Assembly (NCBI GenBank): GCA_963751165.1
Contig: CAVVTP010000016.1
Coordinates: 184,449-248,448 of the forward strand
Source of the DNA: Roseiarcus sp963751165
GTDB taxonomy: Bacteria > Pseudomonadota > Alphaproteobacteria > Rhizobiales > Beijerinckiaceae
DNA: 64,000 bases
Direction of reading: 5' to 3'
Shown: piece by piece, positions 37,181 to 46,561 of the stretch
Numbering within the stretch: the first letter of the stretch is position 1
Layout of the letters: each line of letters opens with the position of its first letter
Translations under genes and position numbers: made by a program
Notes under the pieces: model-generated
Databases searched by the model: none
Seen by the model: only the letters and a program-made list of their open reading frames with translations
Told to the model about the DNA's origin: nothing

Positions 37181-37710
37181 GACCTCAATCCCCTGTTTAC
37201 GGTGAAAGTTGTACTACGGACTTCTTTCCTCCATCTGTTGAATAGGAAGCATAAGCTTTTAGCTTTCTTGCATGATTCCAGTGCAGCTATACGACGCTAT
37301 TCTGTCATGCGCGAATTTACAGCTCATGATCATAAACAATGAACGATTGCTTACAGGAAAATTTGTCGAGTTCATCTGAAATTGTCGAGTAAAATATTGC
37401 CATGTCTATCTATCTAAAGTGACATGCGGCGGTTGATTGCGCAAGCGTTCAAACGCCGCTCTTGCTCTGGACTTGCAGGCAACGGTTCTTTATAACGAAC
37501 AAGTCGTAGCCAGACCAGGCTTTATTCAGAGATCGGGCGTAAATACGGAATCGACTGATCCGTAGCGCGGTGGTGGTCATCCGCGGGTTCATCGGCATAG
37601 AAACTGCGCATTCGTCTGCGCACATCGGATTACTTGCCGCGCACGCCAAATAATAATTCGCCGTTGTCGGAGTCAGCGAATGTCAGCTCCCCGTCACCAG
37701 CGAGCCCGGG
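37181..37710. promoter_or_regulatory. AT-rich upstream region with direct repeats
   Basis: A 530-base gap upstream of the beta-helix/serralysin gene with no convincing gene. It is clearly less GC-rich than the surroundings. It holds a direct repeat TTGTCGAGT at 37363-37371 and 37382-37390, 19 bases apart (about two helical turns). It also holds an inverted pair CATGTC/GACATG at 37401-37406 and 37421-37426. These could be regulator sites for the secreted pair. Confidence 0.35.
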
Positions 37711-38223
37711 TCATCGGTGCGCTTCAGATTCGAACTTCTGCTCACGCGAGACTGCTGCAGCATATTTGTCCGCCAGGATTCCCCATTTGACGGTTCTTAT
37801 GCCCGAACGAATGATCTTGGCCGGATTGCCGGCGACAACCGACCCGGAGGGGACGTCCTTCGTCACCACCGCGCCGGAGCCGACGATGCATTCGTCGCCC
37901 AGGCGCACGCCCGGCATGATGATCGCCTGCGCGCCGATGAAGCAATTGGCGCCGACGTAGGTGTCCGTATGCAACAGCCGGGACATGTCGTGCGCGAAGA
38001 TCACGGAGTCGAAGGCCACGTAGGTTCCGTCGCCGATGTGGATGCCGCGCGGATTGGTGAAATCGAGCCGCGCCCGCAACGAAACGCGCACGTCCTTGCC
38101 GATATCCATGCCCATCACCCGTCTGTAAAAGAAGAGCTGGGTCCGAATAAGGATATCGCGCGCCATACGGAAAATTCGGCGGCGGACGCTGAGTCTGCCA
38201 GTAGAAAACGAATTCGTCCTCAC
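37711..38223 (-). CDS. Hexapeptide-repeat acyltransferase (WcaF/maa-like)
   Basis: A 170-residue left-handed beta-helix acyltransferase that would O-acetylate a sugar of the polymer. Hexapeptide turns are visible as IHIGDGTYVAFDSVIFAHDM, TYVGANCFIGAQAIIMPGVR, LGDECIVGSGAVVTKDVPSG and VVAGNPAKIIR, the classic ending. The histidine in FAHDMSRL is a candidate catalytic base. The start is uncertain: GTG 38223 or an internal ATG (MARDIL). No membrane segment is seen. It is an orphan between a GT2 gene and the AT-rich region, on the strand of the secreted pair. Confidence 0.82.
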   Translation of the reverse strand: MRTNSFSTGRLSVRRRIFRMARDILIRTQLFFYRRVMGMDIGKDVRVSLRARLDFTNPRGIHIGDGTYVAFDSVIFAHDMSRLLHTDTYVGANCFIGAQAIIMPGVRLGDECIVGSGAVVTKDVPSGSVVAGNPAKIIRSGIRTVKWGILADKYAAAVSREQKFESEAHR

Positions 38224-38451
38224 TCACAGCCGCCGTTCATTTTGATAAAGCTGCGCAACCTGGTTGATGTACTCCAGACAAGATCAATTCGGCAGCCTTT
38301 TGCATCCTCGCCGGAACGGGAGGATAGCAGAGCGCAGTCAATCGTCCAGCGTTGCCCGAATCCAGCCTGAGACCGGCGCGAGCAAAAAAGTGCGCCCCGT
38401 TTGGCCACGGGGGCGGACGAGCATCCTGACAGTTCGCTTCACGGCCATCGG

Positions 38452-39486
38452 CTAATTCGTCGCCTTTTGGGCCAGATGCCGCCAAAGGACATCGTCGGGC
38501 CGGCCATCGCGGCGCAGGAGTCCATCGAAGACGCCTCGAGCGGCCGCGCGCATATTTGCAATCCGCCCCCGGGCCCCAAATTCGAGCGCACGGACAAGCG
38601 ATATCGCGACCGTCCAGAGCAACCAAGCCGGAAAGTGAGAGTTGACGAACAGAACTCTGTTTCGAAAGTTGAGGTAAGTGGCGAACTCGGAAATCATGTG
38701 CTTCGGACCGCTCCCGATCGTCGTCCCTCCCTTATGGTAGACCACCGCGTCGAAGGCGTAGCCGATCTCGTTAATGCGCTTGGCCCGCAATCCCCAGTCG
38801 AGGTCCTCGAAGTACAGGAAGTATCGCTCCTCCATCAAGCCGATCTTCAGGAGGCAGCCGCGGGTGACGTACACGAAGCTCCCTGAAGGAGCGTCGATGG
38901 CGCGCTCCACAATCTCGGCGGGCACGCGGCTGTCGAAAGGCTCGGCCCGGCCAACCGCGGCCACGCTGGCGAGCATGCGCCGCCACTTGAGGCCCCGCGT
39001 GTGAATGCGGGCCGGATCGTCGGCGCGGGCGATGCGTCCTGTGACCATGGCCTTGCGGTCATTCGCGTAGCGGACAACCGCGCTCAACATGTCAGGAGCG
39101 ACAGTCAAGTCGGGATTCAACACCAGGACGCCCGGCCACTCCTCAGCGCTCATCAACGGCCTTAACCAGCAATTGACTCCCCCTCCATACCCCAGATTGT
39201 CGCCCGCATCGCCTACAAACACTTTGGCTCCGACGCCTCTCAGCATGAAGGATTCGACCGCGGCAAATCCTTTGGTCGCGCAGGGAGCGCGCTGCTTGCT
39301 CGGAATGCATGGGCCCCCTGGAGCGGAAATGCGTGAACACAACTCCGCAAAGGCCATGTGGCCGCCATTCTCGCACAAATATACGTTAAACAGGGGCTCC
39401 GGATTCGATCGGTCCAACAATTCGAGACAATCGACGACGTCATCCGGGTTTTGAAACGTAACGATCACGATTGGGATCGGCAACAA
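38452..39486 (-). CDS. Glycosyltransferase family 2
   Basis: A 344-residue GT-A glycosyltransferase like rhamnosyltransferases. Motifs are IPIVIVTFQNPDDVVDCLEL at the start, GDAGDNLGYGGGVNCWLRPL near residue 93 with the NxGxGGG loop, and VLVLNPDLTVAPDMLSAVVR near residue 120 (LNPD replaces the DxD). GSFVYVTRGCLLKIGLMEER and FLYFEDLDWGLRAKRINEIG near 205-235 hold the acceptor ED. A late hydrophobic stretch (AWLLWTVAISLVRAL) suggests membrane association. It likely adds one sugar to the repeat unit. Confidence 0.85.
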   Translation of the reverse strand: MLPIPIVIVTFQNPDDVVDCLELLDRSNPEPLFNVYLCENGGHMAFAELCSRISAPGGPCIPSKQRAPCATKGFAAVESFMLRGVGAKVFVGDAGDNLGYGGGVNCWLRPLMSAEEWPGVLVLNPDLTVAPDMLSAVVRYANDRKAMVTGRIARADDPARIHTRGLKWRRMLASVAAVGRAEPFDSRVPAEIVERAIDAPSGSFVYVTRGCLLKIGLMEERYFLYFEDLDWGLRAKRINEIGYAFDAVVYHKGGTTIGSGPKHMISEFATYLNFRNRVLFVNSHFPAWLLWTVAISLVRALEFGARGRIANMRAAARGVFDGLLRRDGRPDDVLWRHLAQKATN

Positions 39487-39933
39487 GGTAAACCGCCTTC
39501 CGGTTCATCCAAAACAAGAGCCGATTGGCGCAGGGTGAATGAAGATGAATCACAAAATCCGGAACCAGACCGACAACGTCCAGAGCACACTCAATTCTAA
39601 TCGTATCACAGCCGCAGGGGCTCACTCGAGGCTTTGAAAGGCATCAGGGCCCCAGTGGGTCGGTAGCACGAATGCCGCCGTCCCGCAAGGAGACGTTACG
39701 ATCCTCGAAACGTTAACCGTTCACAATCGCCGCAATAGGAGGTGAGCAAGCCAAAAAAAGCGCACACGCCCGGCCTGCCGCAGCCGCCGCGAATCACCGC
39801 TCTTACCCGGCGCCCAAGCGATCGTATCCCGCCATCCCGCCATGTCGCGGAGCCTTCGAGCCGCCACCCTCAATTCCACCCGCTCGCTTCCTCAGTTGAG
39901 AAGGCGGGCGTTAAATCCGCCGCTGCCGGATGC
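39487..39933. other. Intergenic region, no gene recognised
   Basis: About 447 bases between the GT2 and BON genes. A perfect-looking AGGAGGTGAGC at 39737-39747 places a Shine-Dalgarno directly on a GTG with no spacing, and the frame that follows is antisense to the BON gene and unlike any family. I see nothing else. Confidence 0.35.
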
Positions 39934-40179
39934 TCAATTGAGCGAAGCTTTCCCGGTCTCGCTCGACGCGAGCCGGATGTGGTTGATGACTCCCACCACA
40001 CCTGGGACGTTTTGGGCGTCGAACTCGGCGCTGGAGCGCTGATAAGGCAGATCGACCTGCCCAGACATTGTCACCCAGCCGTTCTCGACTTCGACCTTCA
40101 GCCGATAGCGTGGGACCGCGAGATCCCAATGGAGAGCGTTGAGGACGCGCATTCGTACGTCATCGCTTTGCGACTGCAT
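39934..40179 (-). CDS. BON domain protein, 81 aa
   Basis: ATG 40179 has a strong GGAGGAGG 7 bases upstream and gives a single BON domain: residues ~8-30 RMRVLNALHWDLAVP, then YRLKVEVENGWVTMSGQVDL and FDAQNVPGVVGVINHIRLAS. BON domains bind phospholipid or stabilise envelope proteins; free single-BON proteins are common stress proteins in Hyphomicrobiales, often as repeats of two or three. This one lacks a signal peptide. It lies just downstream of the GT21 gene on the same strand, with a 175-base gap. Confidence 0.8.
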   Translation of the reverse strand: MQSQSDDVRMRVLNALHWDLAVPRYRLKVEVENGWVTMSGQVDLPYQRSSAEFDAQNVPGVVGVINHIRLASSETGKASLN

Positions 40180-40354
40180 GTCTATGCCTCCTCCCGCCAG
40201 AAGATTATCATATAGGGGCCGGGGTTCCGCTGCACTCCCGTGACTCACGGGCCCCTCCGGCGAGGCAACTCGCAAATACTTAGAATATAACTTTAGCGGA
40301 ATTTTGGCCCAGCCGGTCGCCGCTGGAGAGAGAAGGGCGCCGACGTATCACATC

Positions 40355-41509
40355 CTAATTAGGCGGCGGACCCGACGGGGCTTCGCGGAGGTCGGCTTCG
40401 TCGACGCTCATGGCGTTGCCCCGCCAGACGAAGCTGTCGCCGGCCCACGCTACGCTCCACAGGACGGGCAATAGCAGGTCGCGGATTATGCAGGCGGGAA
40501 GGCTCCGCCAGCCCATCGGCCAGCCGGCGATCGAAGCGAGCACGGCTTCGAGCGCGTACCAGAGCAGCGCTGCGAGCGCGACGCTCGTCCAGGCGCTGAT
40601 CCCAAACTCCGGCGCGGCGAAGGCCGCCGCGCTGATCGTCAACAGTCCGGTTGTCAGGATCTCGGGGACGAAATGCAGCGGGAAGGTCACGCGCCTGAGC
40701 CGCGCCCACCGAAGCTGGCGCGACCACACGTCCTTCATCTTTCGGGCGCCGAGTGGCTGCTGGAACGGCCGGGCAACGAGATGGGCGTCAAGGCCCTGCG
40801 CGTGGATGAGTTTTGTCGACGCGGCATCCTCGGCAATCTCGGCGCCCAGAACTTCGATGCCGCCGCCGGTCTCCAGAATGTCGCGGCGCCAGAGCATCGT
40901 TTTGCCCTGCGCGAAGCCGAATCCGGCGGCTTCGGCCGCATATTGCCAGCGCGCCTCGTACGTGTTGAGGAAGGCGCATTCAATCTCTGCGGCGAATGAC
41001 TCCGGCCGCGACCCAATCGGAGGCGAACAGACGATGCCGGTGTTAGCCCTCCAACGGCCAAGCAGGCGCTGGATGTAGTCCGCCGGCATCAGCACGTTGG
41101 AGTTGGCGATGATTACCCAGTCATGTCGCGCTGCTTTCCAACCCTTCACGACATTATTGAGCTTCGGGTTCGCGCTGACGCGGTCGTCGCCGATCAGGAG
41201 CCGCGCTTGGCGCCCCGGATTTGAAGCGATCGCGCCGCGAACGAGAGGCGCGATCGGGTCGTCGGCGCTGGCGAGACAGAAGACGATCTCGTAGTCCGGA
41301 TAGTCGAGCACAAAAATTGAACGCAAAGTTTCCCGCGAAAATTTCTCCACGCCGCAAAGCGGCTGCACGATCGTGACGCCTGGGGCGTCTTTCGGAACCG
41401 GGCATGCATTGGAGCGTCGAGCGCATCGAGGCAGCGCCATTCCGACGCTGAGTGCATGAAGACCTCCGCTCGAGACACAAATCCCGGCGGCCAAAGCGCT
41501 AATCGTCAT
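40355..41509 (-). CDS. Ceramide glucosyltransferase-like GT21 protein (HpnI-like)
   Basis: A 384-residue membrane glycosyltransferase. It shows GVTIVQPLCGVEKFSRETLR near residue 43, then LDYPDYEIVFCLASADDPIA (first aspartates), VIIANSNVLMPADYIQRLLG, GTEIAEDA-like EVLGAEIAEDAASTKLIHAQ (third aspartate), and the QLRWARLRR motif ((Q/R)xxRW) near residue 270. C-terminal helices follow from about residue 285. This is the GT21/HpnI layout. HpnI acts on bacteriohopanetetrol glycosides; GT21 proteins of rhizobia glucosylate ceramide or diacylglycerol. Sequence alone does not decide between them. ATG 41509 is the start. Confidence 0.78.
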   Translation of the reverse strand: MTISALAAGICVSSGGLHALSVGMALPRCARRSNACPVPKDAPGVTIVQPLCGVEKFSRETLRSIFVLDYPDYEIVFCLASADDPIAPLVRGAIASNPGRQARLLIGDDRVSANPKLNNVVKGWKAARHDWVIIANSNVLMPADYIQRLLGRWRANTGIVCSPPIGSRPESFAAEIECAFLNTYEARWQYAAEAAGFGFAQGKTMLWRRDILETGGGIEVLGAEIAEDAASTKLIHAQGLDAHLVARPFQQPLGARKMKDVWSRQLRWARLRRVTFPLHFVPEILTTGLLTISAAAFAAPEFGISAWTSVALAALLWYALEAVLASIAGWPMGWRSLPACIIRDLLLPVLWSVAWAGDSFVWRGNAMSVDEADLREAPSGPPPN

Positions 41510-41583
41510 GTTTTCATCGTACTCGTTTCGCGAATCGGCGCCAACGATATTGCTGACGCGGCGCGACGCTTCTATGAAGGCTC

Positions 41584-42933
41584 ATGAATTCGGCCCCGAT
41601 TGTTCGTTTTGCCCCTTCGCCAACCGGCCGCATCCACATCGGAAACGCCCGCACCGCGCTCCTGAACTGGCTCTACGCCCGTCCCCGCGAGGGGAAGTTC
41701 ATCTTGCGTTTCGATGACACCGATCCCGAGCGTTCGAAGGACGAATACGCTGCGTCAATCGAGGAGGATCTCGCTTGGCTTGGCGTTACACATGACCTCG
41801 TCTTCCGTCAATCGGAGCGCGTGGCGGCCTATGACGCTGCGGCCGAAAGGCTCAGAGCCCAGGGCCGGCTGTATCCGGCCTACGAGACGGCGGAGGAGCT
41901 CGAGCGGCGTCGCAAGCGCCAGCACGCGCTCGGCCGTCCGCCGGTCTACGACCGCGCCGCCTTGCGGCTAAGCGGAACCGATCGCGCCATGCTCGAAGCC
42001 TCGGGCCGCAGGCCGCACTGGCGGTTCAGGCTTGAGCCGACGATGGTGCGCTGGGACGATCTCGTGCGGGGCGAAAGCCATATAGACTGCGCCTCGCTCT
42101 CGGACCCGGTGTTGCGGCGCGAGGACGGAACCTATCTCTACACGCTGCCGTCGGTCGTCGACGACATCGAGTTCGAAGTCACGGACATCATTCGCGGCGA
42201 GGACCATGTCACCAACACGGCGGTTCAGATCCAGATCTTCGAGGCGCTGGCGGGCGGAGCGCCCCGCTTCGGGCACCATAATCTGCTGACCGACGCCCTC
42301 GGCGAGGGGCTGTCGAAGCGGAGCAGCGCGTTGTCGATCGCCTTGCTTCGCGAAAGGGGGGTCGAGGCAATGGCGGTCGCGGCGCTCGCGGTTCTGGTCG
42401 GCTCGGCCGAGGCAGTCCGTCCGGTCGCCTCGCTCGACGAGCTCGCGAAGCTCGTCGACCTCAAGCATCTGTCTCATGGCGCCGCGCGCTTCGACGAAGC
42501 CGAGCTCGACGTGCTTTCGGCCCGGTTGCTCCACCGGACGCCCTACGCCGCAGTCGCTAACCGCCTCGCTGCGCTTGGCGTAGCGGGGTCGAACACCGAA
42601 GCCTTCTGGAATGCCGTACGCGGCAATCTGTCCCGCCTGTCCGACGCGTTGATCTGGCGGCAGGTCGTGGACGGCGACATCGCTCCGGTGGTGGAGGATC
42701 GCGCTTATCTCGATCTCGCCGCCTCCCGCCTTCCTGAAAGCGCGTGGGATGCAACGACCTGGGGCGCCTGGACGAACGACTTGAAGTCGCTCACGGGGCG
42801 TAAGGGCAGAGCGCTGTATCATCCGTTGCGGCTGGCGCTGACCGGTCGCGACGCCGGCCCGGAGCTCGCGGCGCTGTTGCCGCTGATGGGCCGCGCTAGA
42901 GCGTTGGCGCGACTATCCGCACCTTCCGGCTGA
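41584..42933 (+). CDS. gltX: Glutamate--tRNA ligase
   Basis: A 449-residue class I aminoacyl-tRNA synthetase charging tRNA-Glu. The HIGH motif is PTGRIHIGNARTALLNWLYA near residues 14-33. IIRGEDHVTNTAVQIQIFEA near 203 and the KMSKS equivalent GEGLSKRSSALS near 240 follow. The C-terminal anticodon-binding part is present, ending GRDAGPELAALLPLMG. LSKR in place of KMSKS is usual for the second GluRS of alphaproteobacteria, which often also serves tRNA-Gln for the transamidation route. Its 3' end overlaps the DUF2865 gene by 38 bases, convergent. Confidence 0.92.
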   Translation: MNSAPIVRFAPSPTGRIHIGNARTALLNWLYARPREGKFILRFDDTDPERSKDEYAASIEEDLAWLGVTHDLVFRQSERVAAYDAAAERLRAQGRLYPAYETAEELERRRKRQHALGRPPVYDRAALRLSGTDRAMLEASGRRPHWRFRLEPTMVRWDDLVRGESHIDCASLSDPVLRREDGTYLYTLPSVVDDIEFEVTDIIRGEDHVTNTAVQIQIFEALAGGAPRFGHHNLLTDALGEGLSKRSSALSIALLRERGVEAMAVAALAVLVGSAEAVRPVASLDELAKLVDLKHLSHGAARFDEAELDVLSARLLHRTPYAAVANRLAALGVAGSNTEAFWNAVRGNLSRLSDALIWRQVVDGDIAPVVEDRAYLDLAASRLPESAWDATTWGAWTNDLKSLTGRKGRALYHPLRLALTGRDAGPELAALLPLMGRARALARLSAPSG

Positions 42934-44128
42934 CCCCGTCGGGACTGGTCTCGGTGACCGTCTGGCCATCGCCTTTCCCGTAGACAGTCCCGCTCTGAAC
43001 GCCGCCTCCGGCGATGCCAGAGGCCTCGTGGCTTACCGCCGCCGCCGCCGCGCTGAGCGCAGTATCCGTACCATTGGCGTCGAGACTTACGGTCCCAGCG
43101 CCGGGAGGCGGCGATGCGCCTCCGGGCTGCGAAGAGGCGGTGTCGGGGATCGCCTTGGCGCTGGACTTTGCGGCCTTCCCCTTCGGGTCTGCCGCGGTCT
43201 TGGAAATGATCGGCCGCGACAGTTCAGCGGACTTCTCCGGCGTCACCAGGATGTCGCGCGATTCGTGGCCGTATTTGGCCTCCGCCGCGGCGAGCGCCTG
43301 CGCCCAGCTTTCTCCTTTGCGGCGACAGGAGCAGGCCGAGTCATACGTCTGCTCGAACTTGAGCGCGTTGGGCAAGTTCACATAGGGCTCGCCGGTGGAC
43401 GATACGGCCTGGTTGATCGTGCCGCCGAACGGGAACGAATAGAGTTGCACGTCGGCGTTTGGGCAGAGGGAGCGGCAGACCTCCTCCAGGGTGTCCGCGC
43501 GGCTGCCGGCGCCGGAATAGGAGACAGGGAAGAAGCTGCCGTCGCAGGTGCGCACGCAGACCGCATAGGAGCCTGCCGAAACATGCGCGCCCTTTTTTTC
43601 GTTCTCGATCGATTTATCAATCATATCCTGCTGCTGGTCAGGCGGAGGGAGTTCGTCGGGATTGAGGGCGGCTTGCCTCGCGCCGCCGCCGAACAGGGCC
43701 TCGAAGATGTTGCCCGGACCACGCGGGGCGTTGACGCAAACGGCGTTGTAGCGGGCGACGAGATCAGCCCGCGCGCCGCCCGCGCGCGCTTGCAGGTCGA
43801 ACAGATTTGCCTGCATGCGGACGATCCGGCCCTTGACTTCGCCGCACTGTGGTGGCGGATCGGAGCCGAAGAAGAGGAACTTCTGATTGTCGCAGCCGAT
43901 CGAACGGGCATAGGCGTTGGCGCTCGCCAACTCCGCGCGCTGGCGCTCGGCCGCGGCAGCGGCGCCTCCTCCGCCGCGCGGGGCGGAGGCGATGGCGGCC
44001 TGCAGACGCGCGCAATCAGCGCTCTGCTGCGCAAAAGCCTGGCTGGCGCCGAGAACGCCGGCTACGGCCGCCGCGATAACGACCAGCCCGAGCGGGCCGG
44101 AGGCCATCCGCCGGACGAATCCATTCAT
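42896..44128 (-). CDS. DUF2865 domain-containing exported protein
   Basis: A ~410-residue exported protein of Hyphomicrobiales with a DUF2865 core. The signal peptide is LGLVVIAAAVAGVLGASQAF-A. Core blocks are CDNQKFLFFGSDPPPQCGEV, YAVCVRTCDGSFFPVSYSGA, VCRSLCPNADVQLYSFPFGG and ALKFEQTYDSACSCRRKGES. Eight or more cysteines suggest disulfides in the periplasm. The C-terminus is low-complexity Ala/Lys/Pro/Gly. Function is unknown. ATG 44128 is chosen; ATG 44152 is in frame. It overlaps gltX at its end. Confidence 0.85.
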   Translation of the reverse strand: MNGFVRRMASGPLGLVVIAAAVAGVLGASQAFAQQSADCARLQAAIASAPRGGGGAAAAAERQRAELASANAYARSIGCDNQKFLFFGSDPPPQCGEVKGRIVRMQANLFDLQARAGGARADLVARYNAVCVNAPRGPGNIFEALFGGGARQAALNPDELPPPDQQQDMIDKSIENEKKGAHVSAGSYAVCVRTCDGSFFPVSYSGAGSRADTLEEVCRSLCPNADVQLYSFPFGGTINQAVSSTGEPYVNLPNALKFEQTYDSACSCRRKGESWAQALAAAEAKYGHESRDILVTPEKSAELSRPIISKTAADPKGKAAKSSAKAIPDTASSQPGGASPPPGAGTVSLDANGTDTALSAAAAAVSHEASGIAGGGVQSGTVYGKGDGQTVTETSPDGVSRKVRIVAPTL

Positions 44129-44409
44129 TACACCACTCGTCCCCGCCGTCATGCCATCAGTCGCCCCAACCTATCGCTGCGCCCGTCGCCGGCGGGCGGT
44201 TAGATTACCTGATCGCGGCGCGAACATGGCGGACGAGATCACGATTCTCGCCCCTTTTTACCAAGTTTCGCCGCCTCGCGCCATACGGCCCCGCCGACCG
44301 GGACCGCTCCGCCGTTGGCGCTTGGGACCCGCTCGAACCACGCAAGGCGGAGTTTCGAGCGCCTTTACCTCTGCTCGCCTCCGCCATGTCGATCGGGCAT
44401 AGTCCGGCG

Positions 44410-46006
44410 ATGGCCGAGCCGGACATTCGCGCGAGCAACGCGCCGGAGATCACCGTCAGCGAGCTGTCCAGCGCGCTCAAGCGCGCGATCGAGGACCGGT
44501 TCGGATATGTCCGGGTGCGCGGCGAGATTTCTGGCTATCGCGGGCCCCATTCCTCGGGCCACGCCTATTTCTGCCTCAAGGACGCCAACGCCCGAACTCG
44601 ACGCGGTCATCTGGCGCACGACCTTCACCCGCATGCGCGTGAAGCCCGAGGAGGGCATCGAGGTCGTCGCGACCGGCAAGATCACGACCTTTCCGGGCAA
44701 GTCGAGCTATCAAATCGTCATCGAGCGTCTCGAACTCGCCGGCCTCGGCGCCCTGATGGCGCTCCTGGAGGCGCGCCGAAAGGCGCTTGCCGGGGAGGGC
44801 CTGTTCGATACGGCGCGCAAGCAGAAGACGCCGTTCCTGCCCAGAGTTGTGGGCGTCGTGACCTCGCCGACCGGAGCCGTCATCCGAGATATTCTGCATC
44901 GGCTTTCGGATCGCTTTCCGGTCAGGGTGGTGGTTTGGCCGGTGCACGTGCAGGGCGAGGCGTCCGCCGCCGAAGTCGCCGCGGCGATCGACGGCTTCAA
45001 CGCCCTGCCGGAAGGCGGCCGCATCCCGAGGCCCGACGTGCTGATCGTGGCGCGCGGGGGCGGCTCGCTCGAAGATCTCTGGAGTTTCAACGAGGAGATC
45101 TCGGTGAGGGCGGTCGCCCGCAGCGCGATCCCCCTCATCGCCGCCGTCGGCCACGAAACCGACTGGACGCTGATCGATTTAGCGGCCGATCTGCGTGCGC
45201 CGACGCCGACCGCCGCGGCCGAGTTCGCTGTGCCCGTGCGCTCGGAACTTCTCGCGGCGGTGGCCGAACTCGAGGGTCGCCGACGCGGGGCGATGTTGCG
45301 CTTGTCCGAGCGCCGCAGAGGTGATCTCCGGGCGCTTGCTCGCGCTCTGCCGGGCGGAGAGGCGCTGCTCGGCGGTCCGCGGCAGGGCCTCGACCGGGCG
45401 CGTGAGTCGCTCGCCGCCCGCGTTCGCGCGGCCATCGATTCGCGGGCGCTACGCCTTTCCGGGCTGGCGCGCGGTCTCGCTCGCCATTCTCCACGCGCTC
45501 ATCTCGCGGGCCTCATCGAGCGGATGCGCGGCCTCATCGGGCGTTTTGACCGGATCGCCCCCGTCCTGATCGATCGGCCGCGGCGCTCGGCCGAAGCGGC
45601 GGCGCGGGCGCTGTCGCGCGAGCGGGCGATGCTCGCCCGCCGCCGGGGAGAGAACGCCGAGGCGCTGGAAAAGCTCGGCGCGCGGCTCGCGAGGGCGTTG
45701 TCCGAAGGCGCGCAAAGGCGACGCAGGGAGCTAACCGGCTTCGCCCAGTTGCTGGAGGCCGTCAGCTATCGCGGCGTGCTCGCGCGCGGGTTCGCCCTGG
45801 TGCGGGACGAGGCGCGCCTGCCGCTGCGACGCGCTGCCGAGGTGCGGGAGGGACAGGCGCTCAGGATCGAGTTCGCCGACGGCGAGGTTCTTGCCGCCGC
45901 GGGGGCGACGCTGCCGCTGCCGGAGCCGCAGGGCCCGCCCGAGGCGATGAAGCCGAAACGCGGGCGACGCAGCCGGAACGGGGAGGGGCAGGGCTCGCTG
46001 TTCTAG
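44410..46006 (+). CDS. xseA: Exodeoxyribonuclease VII large subunit XseA (frameshifted)
   Basis: A ~530-residue nuclease subunit that degrades single-stranded DNA with XseB. The N-terminal OB domain begins at ATG 44410: ITVSELSSALKRAIEDRFGY then VRVRGEISGYRGPHSSGHAY. After the break come RTTFTRMRVKPEEGIEVVAT, VVGVVTSPTGAVIRDILHRL, DVLIVARGGGSLEDLWSFNE, IPLIAAVGHETDWTLIDLAA and DLRAPTPTAAAEFAVP, all family hallmarks. The break is at 44594-44595, where CGAACTC should read CGACTC (one extra A). XseA is near-universal and its body is undamaged, so sequence error is the simplest reading. The C-terminal coiled coil is complete. Confidence 0.88.
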
Positions 46007-46089
46007 TGACTCTAACCGCGCCGATGCTCCCCAATCGCATGGAACGAACCCTTCGGCCGTGAGGAAGTCGGGGCCGTGTGCGCGGCCGA

Positions 46090-46269
46090 ATTCCCTGGTA
46101 ACAGGAAAAAAACAGGGAATCTCTTGGTTTTGAGCCGATTTCAGAAAATCGGCGCTAAAAAACGAAACAATTCTACGGGTTACTGAAAAATTCCCTAGGG
46201 ACCCGAACAGGGAATTCGTTCGGCGTTGCAGGGAAATAGAGTTCCCCTGTTCTGCCAAGAACAGGGATA
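46090..46269. repeat. Palindrome-rich ATTCCCTGT/ACAGGGAAT element
   Basis: Four perfect 8-bp inverted repeats lie in 180 bases: ATTCCCTG/CAGGGAAT (46090-46097, 46113-46120), GCCGATTT/AAATCGGC (46134-46141, 46146-46153), AATTCCCT/AGGGAATT (46189-46196, 46209-46216) and CCCTGTTC/GAACAGGG (46245-46252, 46259-46266). The CAGGGAA core recurs many times. GC is low against the flanks. It looks like a dispersed intergenic repeat, not a gene; open frames across it have no start signals. Confidence 0.6.
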
Positions 46270-46561
46270 TCTCACGCCTGAGCGTCGCCTGTCGACGCTT
46301 TCCGGGCGCGGGCGCATCGGGAAAGTCGGAAGACGGCCAAACCCAACCCTTCGACGTGACCTTGCAACGCACGACATGCCTACCGAAACCGCATGAGACG
46401 AAACGACGCGCAAGGATTGATGGCCAGCTGGGGCTCGGGCCTCTAAGATCGCGCTTGATCGAGCCTCGCGCGCAAGCGCGTTTTCCGGGTCCTGTGGTAA
46501 ATTCAACCGCAAAGTCACGAAGGGGCACGAAGACTGAGAGTTGACGAAGTGGAGATCGCCT
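46270..46561. other. Upstream region of the hyp operon
   Basis: No gene is seen. At 46509-46537 a GCAAAGTCACGAAGGGGCAC then GAAGACTG carries the CACGAAG unit twice, 10 bases apart, a motif scattered in many bacterial genomes. A GGAG 8 bases before ATG 46562 is the hypB ribosome binding site. I could not identify an NtrC/HoxA or Fnr-type site. Confidence 0.35.

Noticed and set aside
39742..40215. A plus-strand 157-codon frame with AGGAGG next to its GTG
   Set aside because: The Shine-Dalgarno has no spacing to the start, the frame is antisense to a convincing BON gene, and the protein is unlike any family.
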